A DNA stretch of 64,000 bases from Candidimonas sp. SYP-B2681 (lineage in GTDB: Bacteria > Pseudomonadota > Gammaproteobacteria > Burkholderiales > Burkholderiaceae_B): positions 372,001 to 436,000 of the forward strand of contig NZ_RYDV01000001.1 in NCBI RefSeq assembly GCF_003971065.1, given 5' to 3'. Numbering within the stretch: the first letter of the stretch is position 1; every line of letters begins with the position of its first letter. Position numbers and translations under genes: made by a program. The notes under the pieces are model-generated. The model made no database searches. It saw only the letters and a list, made by a program, of their open reading frames with translations, and was not told the origin of the DNA. Positions 57,788-64,000 of the stretch are shown piece by piece.

Positions 57788-58704
57788 TTTCTCCATGCTT
57801 GTCGGTTGCCCGGCAGCCATCTAACCCATCGAGCCAGGGCAGCCGGCTTAACTTCTATTATTCGGTCGCTTCCGGTAAGCACCAGCTCAGGCGACGCGCC
57901 AGTTGCCAAAGGCAAAAATACCGTGGCCTCCAATTGCTTCAGTGCTAGAAGCCAGCCATTCCAATCCTGGCTTAGGCTGGGCCCAAGTAGCTGGTCGTAG
58001 GTACGCACCGCCGTGGCGGGGTCCGCCGGAGTCAACTGAGCGGTGCTGGCCCCGCCGAAGAGCCAGAGGCTATTGATCGGAACGAGACTTTGCCTATACC
58101 GTTCTTGATTGACCGGGTGCTCGAACCATAGCATCTGAAGCTCATTCAGCAGGCGGCGCCAGGGTCGGGAAGAAATATCCTGAGGCCACCACTCGTTTAC
58201 CGAGCTTATGCTAACCAACGACGGACTGGCGCAACGCGGGGCAAAGCCTGCAGGCAGTCCGATACGCCAGTGCTCTGTACTGTAAGAATGCAACGTAAAG
58301 TCAGTGTCGGTGAACAGGCTTTGCGCTGAATCGAACAAGGCTACACTCTGCTCTGGCGTAATGTCGAGCTCGCGCGCTGGCAGTAATGCTGCGCCGTCCC
58401 GGGAAGGCGATACATGAACGAGCTCTGCCAGCCATAGCGGTTCACTGCTTTTTGCGGCGGTGGCGGCCCACAATGGCGCCAGGCCTGCGCTAAGATTCTG
58501 TCCGGATTTCGGCTTGAATCCGCGTGCGGCCAGTTGCCACTGTTCGTAGGGCGTGCAACCGGCCTGGGCCGGATCAGCGTGTATCGTTGTGGCGCGGCCT
58601 TCTTCAAGCCACCTTAGCAAGGTTGGCGCGGCATCTTGCAGGTAAGAAGTAAGTTCGCGCGCCTCGCGAGCTGCGGGTAAAGCGCCAGGTAGTACGATTT
58701 GCAT
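57766..58704 (-). CDS. RpfE-type / phosphoglycerate-mutase-like protein
   Basis: 312-residue protein of the family often annotated as RpfE-type regulatory protein or cofactor-independent phosphoglycerate mutase-like. In many beta- and gammaproteobacteria it is next to recJ, as in the Xanthomonas rpf cluster. The N-terminus (IVLPGALPAAREARELTSYL) and WLAELVHVSPSRDG are recognisable. No catalytic motif of true phosphoglycerate mutases is evident, so an enzyme function is not claimed. It overlaps recJ by about 22 bases and is divergent from lolC. Confidence 0.75.
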   Translation of the reverse strand: MQIVLPGALPAAREARELTSYLQDAAPTLLRWLEEGRATTIHADPAQAGCTPYEQWQLAARGFKPKSGQNLSAGLAPLWAATAAKSSEPLWLAELVHVSPSRDGAALLPARELDITPEQSVALFDSAQSLFTDTDFTLHSYSTEHWRIGLPAGFAPRCASPSLVSISSVNEWWPQDISSRPWRRLLNELQMLWFEHPVNQERYRQSLVPINSLWLFGGASTAQLTPADPATAVRTYDQLLGPSLSQDWNGWLLALKQLEATVFLPLATGASPELVLTGSDRIIEVKPAALARWVRWLPGNRQAWRKWWSPQN

Positions 58705-58744
58705 TCCTGGATTGTAGTGTTAATGGAAAACGGTGACCTGAACG

Positions 58745-60016
58745 ATGTCTTATGAATTTTGGATAGGCGCGCGCTACGCGGGTCTGGCGCGGTCCAAGCG
58801 CCGGGCGGGTCGCGGCGACCGCTTTGTATCTTTTATCGCAGCCAGCTCGATGGCAGGGATCGCCCTGGGCGTTGCGGCCTTGATTATCGTGTTGTCGGTA
58901 ATGAACGGATTCCAGACCCAAGTCAGGGATCGGATGCTTTCGGTTTTGCCGCATATCGAATTGTATGTTCCTCGCATGGATCCAGAACAGGTGCTGGCCC
59001 AGTGGCCCGAAATAGCTGCAATAGCTGAAAAGAATTCGAATGTTGCCGGGACGGCGCCGTTTGTTGCGGCGCAAGGGATGATTGTCCGTGGCGAAGCCTT
59101 GAGTGGGGTCCAGATTCGCGGCATCGACCCGCAAAGGGAAAGTTCGGTATCAGACGTGGCCGGTCAAATGATAGCCGGCGATATTGCCGCCTTGAAGCCG
59201 GGAAGCTTTTCTGTTGTGCTGGGCAACCAGATTGCCAACACCCTGGGCGTAGGTCCGGGAGACACCGTAATGGTGCTGGCGCCTCAGGGGTCGATATCTC
59301 CGGCTGGATTCGCTCCCCGGATGCGGCAGTTTACCGTTAGCGGCATATTTTCGTCCGGCTACTATGAATATGACGCCACGTTGGCTTTTGTCAATTACCA
59401 GGACGCCGCCAAGGTATTCCGCGACAGCGGAACCAGTGGCGTCCGGCTGCGCATCAACGATATGCAGCAAGCCCCTCTGGTCGCCCGCGAGCTTGTCAAA
59501 ACCTTGCCGCCGTTCGTCAGAGCCCAAGACTGGACTTTGAATAACCGCACGTGGTTTGCTGCCGTGCAAACGGAAAAACGCATGATGTTCTTGATTCTCG
59601 CGTTGATCGTTGCGGTGGCTGCATTCAACTTGTTGTCGTCTCTGGTCATGGCGGTCAAGGATAAGCGTTCAGATATCGCGATATTGCGCACGCTAGGAGC
59701 CAGCCCGCGCGAAATTGCAAAAATATTCCTTGTGCAAGGATCATTGATAGGAATTGTCGGCACGTTGCTTGGCGTGGTCTTTGGCATGCTGGTGGCCTAC
59801 AACATCGATGTCATCGTGCCATTCATCGAGCGACTGTTCGGCGTGCAATTCTTGCCCCAGCAAATCTACTTCATCAGCGAATTGCCATCCAACCCGCAAC
59901 TGACCGACATTACTATCGTGGCAGTCACGTCGCTGGTTCTATCGTTACTGGCTACCTTATATCCCAGCTGGCGCGCGTCCAGTCTACAACCCGCCGAGGT
60001 CCTGCGCCATGACTAA
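58745..60016 (+). CDS. lolC: Lipoprotein-releasing system membrane protein LolC/E
   Basis: 423-residue inner-membrane protein with one N-terminal membrane segment (SSMAGIALGVAALIIVLSVM), a periplasmic domain of about 200 residues and three C-terminal segments (AFNLLSSLVMAVKDKRSDIAIL, IGIVGTLLGVVFGMLVAY, SLLATLYPSW). With LolD it lifts lipoproteins out of the inner membrane to LolA. Only one such subunit is encoded here, as in other betaproteobacteria where a single LolC/F-type protein forms a homodimer. It overlaps lolD by 8 bases. Confidence 0.93.
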   Translation: MSYEFWIGARYAGLARSKRRAGRGDRFVSFIAASSMAGIALGVAALIIVLSVMNGFQTQVRDRMLSVLPHIELYVPRMDPEQVLAQWPEIAAIAEKNSNVAGTAPFVAAQGMIVRGEALSGVQIRGIDPQRESSVSDVAGQMIAGDIAALKPGSFSVVLGNQIANTLGVGPGDTVMVLAPQGSISPAGFAPRMRQFTVSGIFSSGYYEYDATLAFVNYQDAAKVFRDSGTSGVRLRINDMQQAPLVARELVKTLPPFVRAQDWTLNNRTWFAAVQTEKRMMFLILALIVAVAAFNLLSSLVMAVKDKRSDIAILRTLGASPREIAKIFLVQGSLIGIVGTLLGVVFGMLVAYNIDVIVPFIERLFGVQFLPQQIYFISELPSNPQLTDITIVAVTSLVLSLLATLYPSWRASSLQPAEVLRHD

Positions 60017-60722
60017 TGCTCCCGTTGTTCACGCCATAAACGCTCGTAATCTTGTCAAAACCTATTACGAAGGCGGGCAGGCGATTGAAGTGTTGCGCGA
60101 TGTCAGCCTGCATGTCGACCAGGGCGAGATGGTGGCCATTGTCGGTGCGTCCGGCTCGGGAAAGAGTACTTTGCTGCACACCTTGGGTTTGCTCGACCTC
60201 CCGACTTCAGGATCAGTATTCGTAAACGGGACGTCGGCCAGCGGGCTGAGCGAGGCCCAGCGCAGCCACTTACGCAACCGGAATCTGGGTTTCGTATACC
60301 AGTTTCATCACCTGTTGCCTGAATTTTCCGCGCTCGACAATGTTGCCATGCCGCTGATTGTGCGACGCGAAAATCGGAATAAATCTCGCGAGCAGGCCCA
60401 GATCGTATTGGAACAGGTCGGGCTGGGGGCGCGCGTCGATCATTATCCCGGCCAGTTATCAGGCGGTGAGCGACAGCGCGTTGCCTTGGCGCGCGCTTTG
60501 GTAACCAAGCCAGCCTGCGTGCTGGCCGACGAGCCCACTGGCAATCTGGATCGCAATACTGCCGAAAGCATGTTCGACCTGCTCGTGCGAATGAACCGTG
60601 AATTCGGTACGGCGTTTGCGATTGTCACGCATGATTCTGCACTGGCATCGCTCGCGCATCGGCAATTGTCGATGGACAAAGGTCGGCTGGTTGATCCGGA
60701 AGTGCCACCTTTGAATATCTAA
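60009..60722 (+). CDS. lolD: Lipoprotein-releasing system ATP-binding protein LolD
   Basis: 237-residue MacB-type ABC ATPase. Walker A is GASGSGKS, the Q-loop region FVYQFHHLLPEFSALDN contains the LolD motif, the signature is LSGGERQRVALARAL, and Walker B is VLADEPTGNLD. It overlaps the lolC stop, so both subunits are made together. It powers transfer of outer-membrane lipoproteins. Confidence 0.96.
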   Translation: MTNAPVVHAINARNLVKTYYEGGQAIEVLRDVSLHVDQGEMVAIVGASGSGKSTLLHTLGLLDLPTSGSVFVNGTSASGLSEAQRSHLRNRNLGFVYQFHHLLPEFSALDNVAMPLIVRRENRNKSREQAQIVLEQVGLGARVDHYPGQLSGGERQRVALARALVTKPACVLADEPTGNLDRNTAESMFDLLVRMNREFGTAFAIVTHDSALASLAHRQLSMDKGRLVDPEVPPLNI

Positions 60723-60731
60723 AGTTTGCTC

Positions 60732-60759
60732 GCCGGCACGGTTTGAGGCCGTGACCGGC
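60732..60759 (+). repeat. Stem-loop after lolD
   Basis: GCCGGCACGG (60732-60741) pairs with CCGTGACCGGC (60749-60759) with one bulged A and a 7-base loop. No T-run follows, so it may only slow polymerase before tatD. Confidence 0.5.
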
Positions 60760-60807
60760 ATCGCTACGGGACACGTACTTAGCCAGGACGCCGCAGGAGA
60801 TGTACGA

Positions 60808-61626
60808 ATGTTGATCGATACTCACTGTCATCTTGACGCAAGGGAATTCGATGCCGATCGGGATGCGGTCATCGAGCGTGCCCGCAAACAAGCTGTTCAC
60901 GCGATAGTGATTCCAGCCGTGGCACGTTCCAATTTTGAGGCCGTACGCGCGCTGGCTTGTTCCTTTCAGGGCGGCAGCTATGCTCTCGGTATCCACCCAA
61001 TTAGCGTTCCCGATGCCAAAGAGTCGGATCTTGTGGAGCTGGAACGCCGAATAGAGCGCTCGCTTAGCGACCACAGGTTTGTCGCGATTGGAGAAATAGG
61101 GCTGGATTTCTTTATTCCCGCATTGAAAGAAACTGGAATGCGCGTAAAGCAAGAGGCCTTTTATGTTGCCCAGCTGGATCTAGCGCTACGCTACGATTTA
61201 CCGGTGCTGCTGCATGTGCGCCGGTCGCAGGATCTTCTTCTGAAGCATCTACGCCGGCGACCGAAAATAGGAGGCATCGCGCATGCTTTCAATGGCAGCT
61301 TTCAACAAGCCGGGCAGTTCATCGAGCAGGGATTCACGCTGGGTTTCGGCGGCGCCATGACCTTTACACGCGCCCTGCAGATACGGCGGCTTGCCGAACA
61401 GTTGCCACTGGACACGCTGGTGCTGGAGACCGATGCACCTGACATTCCCCCGGAATGGCTGGTCAAGCCGGGTGCAGCGGCGCCCAGGAATGAACCCTTC
61501 GAAGTCGCCCGAATCGCTGACGTTCTGGCCGGACTTCGACAAACCACGACAGAAGACATCACGGCAGCTACGGCGGCCAACGCCTTGCGCAGCCTGCCGC
61601 GCCTGGCCGATGCCTTGATCCGTTGA
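60808..61626 (+). CDS. TatD-family metal-dependent DNase
   Basis: 272-residue TIM-barrel hydrolase. Metal ligands lie in DTHCHLD, GEIGLDF, LLHVRRS, IAHAFNGS and ETDAPD. TatD-family enzymes degrade DNA and act in repair or cell-death turnover. The start MLIDTHCHLD at 60808 has GGAG 9 bases upstream; an earlier in-frame ATG is not supported. It follows lolD by 85 bases and precedes comEC. Confidence 0.92.
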   Translation: MLIDTHCHLDAREFDADRDAVIERARKQAVHAIVIPAVARSNFEAVRALACSFQGGSYALGIHPISVPDAKESDLVELERRIERSLSDHRFVAIGEIGLDFFIPALKETGMRVKQEAFYVAQLDLALRYDLPVLLHVRRSQDLLLKHLRRRPKIGGIAHAFNGSFQQAGQFIEQGFTLGFGGAMTFTRALQIRRLAEQLPLDTLVLETDAPDIPPEWLVKPGAAAPRNEPFEVARIADVLAGLRQTTTEDITAATAANALRSLPRLADALIR

Positions 61627-61801
61627 TCTTGAAACTGGCTTTCCGAGTCACGCAGCGCGCCGGGCGTTGCGCAGCGTAATGAGCGGTTTGCTGCCACTCG
61701 CCGATATGCATAGGTAGTATCCGGCAGGATAATCCCGCACGTCTCAAGCGCTTTTACGCTGACGCCACCTTTATGCTTGGCCATTTGGGAGGCGATTAGG
61801 C
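61627..61801. other. Spacer between tatD and comEC
   Basis: 175 bases without a recognisable gene. The comEC ribosome-binding site GGGAGG lies at 61787-61792. An imperfect 8-bp GC-rich hairpin near 61652-61672 follows tatD without a T-run. Confidence 0.5.
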
Positions 61802-64000
61802 GTGACGGGGCGCATTTGCTTGCTGGCCTTCGTAGCCGCGACGGGGGCCGTACATTGTTTTCCCTTTTTGCCCAATCACGCCGTGAAGGCCGGGGTGCTG
61901 GCCGCTGCGGGGATGGCATCCACCTTGGCATATTGGCTGGCACCTCAATATCGGTGGCGTACGCTCTTGCCCTTATGGGCGGCATTGGCGGGGCTGCTGC
62001 TGACGATTGCACGGGCAGAACATCGTTTGGCCGATGCTCTGGATGCCAGCAATGAAAATAAGGTATCCAGGGTCGTGCTGCGCGTTGCGGCGCTACCTCG
62101 ATTGGGTCCCGATAGTCGTCAGTTCGAAGCCGAAGTGTTGTCCTCAATACCTCAGGGGGTACCTTCGCGCATCCAGGTATCTTGGACGGCACCGAACTGG
62201 GCCGGTCCGTATGGCAGGCGAGATCGCGCGTCGTCCGACGACGCAAAGCCGTATTTTCCCGAGATTATTCCCGGTCAAGTATGGCGCATGTCGCTTACCT
62301 TGAAGAATCCGAACGGGAACAGGAATCCGCACGCCTTCGACTACGAATCTTATCTATTTGCGCATGGCATTCGCGCTACAGGAAGTGTCAGGGGTACACC
62401 CTTATATATGGGTGACGAACCCTGGGCAAGTTTGCCGGTAATTGCACAGCGGGCACGATACTATGTACGTGCAGCCATGCAGCCCTATCTGGAAGGCAAG
62501 CGGTACGGGGCCGTATTGCTGGCCTTGGCCATTGGGGACCAGGCGAGTGTCGATGCAGCCGACTGGCAGGTATTTAACCGCACAGGTATCACGCACCTGG
62601 TCTCAATCAGCGGTTCCCACATAACGATGATTGCGGCGCTGGCAGGATCACTGGTTTTCCTGCTATGGCGCCGCCTACGATTTCGCCATCACGCCTGGGC
62701 TGAACGTCTTCCTGCCCAAGTCGCGGGCGCTATGGCGGCTTTATTGCTTGCATGGTTGTATTGCCTGCTGGCCGGATGGGGCGTCCCCGCACGACGGACT
62801 TTCCTGATGCTATTGGTGGTCGCGCTGGCTTATTTGCTCAAGTTGCCTCTGAATGCTTCCCGTCTTTTATCCTTGGTCGCTTTTGCGGTGGTCATATTGG
62901 ACCCCTGGGCGCTTATGGCCAGTGGCTTCTGGCTGTCGTTCGGAGCCGTTTATGTGTTGATGGCGAGTGCCGGTTGGTGGGGCCATCCGGTAGGCAAAAG
63001 GCCAGTTTCGCGTTGGCAGCGGTGTCGCGTTTTTATTGCTACTGCGACACGTTTGCAGCTGGCGATAACCGTAGGATTGATGCCGTTGCTGGCGCTCATC
63101 TTTTACGAAGTCTCTCTTGTTTCACCGCTTGCCAACGTCTACGCCATTCCGGTGATCAGTGTGGTCGTCACCCCTTTGTCGTTGTTGCTGGCCGGCGCTT
63201 CTTTGGTTCCGGGGTTTGATTATCTGGCCACATCTTTTGCGTGGCTGGGCCATGCCGCACTTGAATTCACTATGGTGCCGACAGTCTGGTTGGCTGATTT
63301 CCGCGCCGCCAATTTCAACGTCGCTGCGGCACCCCTGTGGCTGACTCTTATTGCAATGCTCGGGCTATTGCTTGCCGTTATGCCATATGGAATTCCTTAT
63401 CGCAATATGGCCTGGCTATTCATGCTGCCGGCGTTATTGTGGTCTCCGCCACGCCCGCCACAGGGCGGTTGGAATCTGTATGCGCTGGATGTCGGCCAGG
63501 CAAGTGCAATAGTCGTACAAACGGCGCGTCATTCCTTGCTGTTTGATACTGGCCTTCGCAGCAGCGCTACCTCCGATGACGGCGCGCGCACCATCTGGCC
63601 TTTTTTGCGATCAAAAGGCATTAAGAAGCTGAACGTTCTGGTGGTTTCGCACGCCGATATCGACCACGCCGGTGGTGTGCGAAGTTTACTGCAGGCCATG
63701 CCGGTAGAGCAGTCCTATAGCTCGTTCAGTTTGTCGGATTACCTCGAGCGAGAAGCAGGCTTGCTGGGTGCGCCGGGGCACGTGCCGCCATTGCCACTGG
63801 CCATGTCTGCCTGCGAGTACGGGATGACCTGGCACATAGATGGTGTGGCCTTCGAATTTTTGTGGCCGCTTAAGCCGCCTGCAACAGGCCGTGCAGTACG
63901 GCGAAGACAACGCAACGATTATGGTTGCGTGCTTAGAATTCGCGGACAACACCATTCCGTGCTGCTTCCAGGAGACATCGGTACCTTGCAGGAGGCAAGC
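61802..64000 (+). CDS. comEC: DNA internalisation competence protein ComEC/Rec2 (3' end outside window)
   Basis: At least 733 residues, open to the window edge. GTG 61802 follows GGGAGG at 9 bases. The N-terminal part has hydrophobic segments and a DUF4131/OB-like domain. The Competence domain begins near LALAIGDQASVDAADWQVF and includes TGITHLVSISGSHI and GWGVPARRTFLM, with many membrane segments. From about residue 560 a metallo-beta-lactamase domain follows: LDVGQASAIVVQT, LLFDTG and SHADIDHAGG. ComEC forms the inner-membrane channel for single-stranded DNA in natural transformation. The C-terminal remainder is missing only because the window ends. Confidence 0.94.
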   Translation, partial: MTGRICLLAFVAATGAVHCFPFLPNHAVKAGVLAAAGMASTLAYWLAPQYRWRTLLPLWAALAGLLLTIARAEHRLADALDASNENKVSRVVLRVAALPRLGPDSRQFEAEVLSSIPQGVPSRIQVSWTAPNWAGPYGRRDRASSDDAKPYFPEIIPGQVWRMSLTLKNPNGNRNPHAFDYESYLFAHGIRATGSVRGTPLYMGDEPWASLPVIAQRARYYVRAAMQPYLEGKRYGAVLLALAIGDQASVDAADWQVFNRTGITHLVSISGSHITMIAALAGSLVFLLWRRLRFRHHAWAERLPAQVAGAMAALLLAWLYCLLAGWGVPARRTFLMLLVVALAYLLKLPLNASRLLSLVAFAVVILDPWALMASGFWLSFGAVYVLMASAGWWGHPVGKRPVSRWQRCRVFIATATRLQLAITVGLMPLLALIFYEVSLVSPLANVYAIPVISVVVTPLSLLLAGASLVPGFDYLATSFAWLGHAALEFTMVPTVWLADFRAANFNVAAAPLWLTLIAMLGLLLAVMPYGIPYRNMAWLFMLPALLWSPPRPPQGGWNLYALDVGQASAIVVQTARHSLLFDTGLRSSATSDDGARTIWPFLRSKGIKKLNVLVVSHADIDHAGGVRSLLQAMPVEQSYSSFSLSDYLEREAGLLGAPGHVPPLPLAMSACEYGMTWHIDGVAFEFLWPLKPPATGRAVRRRQRNDYGCVLRIRGQHHSVLLPGDIGTLQEAS

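Noticed and set aside
61302-62246. Long open frame on the minus strand opposite tatD and comEC
   Set aside because: It is antisense to two well-recognised genes, has no recognisable domain, and its composition is that expected of a shadow frame.

Overview
The window is a continuous, gene-dense chromosomal segment that looks like a betaproteobacterium of the Burkholderiales, most likely Alcaligenaceae (Bordetella, Pusillimonas or Achromobacter relatives). This is inferred from gene order and protein style: dapC-dapD-dapE-prmB, tig-clpP-clpX-lon, a low-molecular-weight phosphatase next to iscRSUA-hscBA-fdx, prfB-lysS, and an RpfE-type gene with recJ. I see no prophage, insertion sequence or CRISPR array. 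Both ends cut genes: a LivG-type ATPase on the left and comEC on the right.

Layout. 1-5708 (+): a branched-chain-type (Liv) ABC transporter (two ATPases and a binding protein) interleaved with an aldehyde dehydrogenase, an SDR and a zinc alcohol dehydrogenase. This looks like an uptake-and-oxidation module. 5829-11924 (-): dapC, dapD, dapE (lysine/diaminopimelate pathway), prmB and an ABC-F ATPase of the YheS type. 12153-12237 (-): tRNA-Leu(UAG), followed by an LpxL-type acyltransferase. 13431-19429 (+): trigger factor, ClpP, ClpX and Lon, the protein folding and turnover cluster. 19542-23590: lexA with an SOS box, tyrB, and divergent uvrB. 23960-30879 (+): a phosphatase, the whole ISC iron-sulfur cluster operon preceded by two tandem IscR-type sites, and a protein with two methylglyoxal-synthase-like domains. 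30886-34273 (-): prfB (with its programmed +1 frameshift), an SDR and lysS.

34366-42619 is an accessory catabolic region. A carbohydrate ABC transporter (two permeases, a Tat-exported binding protein, an ATPase) lies in one leftward operon with an IlvD/Edd-family sugar-acid dehydratase. The same operon carries two damaged genes. One is a D-2-hydroxyacid dehydrogenase that has lost its Rossmann domain in frame. The other is a frameshifted N-terminal remnant of altronate dehydratase (uxaA). A divergent SDR flanks the region. Between that SDR and a convergent chemoreceptor gene lies a 200-bp, about 74% GC element built of nested inverted repeats. I cannot assign it to a known family.

42903-55726 is a mixed region: a chemoreceptor; a YhaO/YhaN pair (SbcDC-like nuclease and SMC-like ATPase); a hemerythrin-domain protein; an AhpD-like protein; an EpsC-type serine acetyltransferase; an EamA transporter; an HxlR-SCP2 regulator divergent from a SnoaL-VOC fusion; and a bile-acid:sodium symporter family protein. 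56069-64000 is housekeeping again: recJ with the RpfE-type gene, lolC-lolD for lipoprotein export, tatD and the start of comEC.

The items most worth a second look are the nested-repeat element at 42663-42862, the two gene remnants in the sugar-acid operon, the duplicated methylglyoxal-synthase-like protein, and the tandem IscR sites combined with an IscR whose cysteine spacing is unusual.
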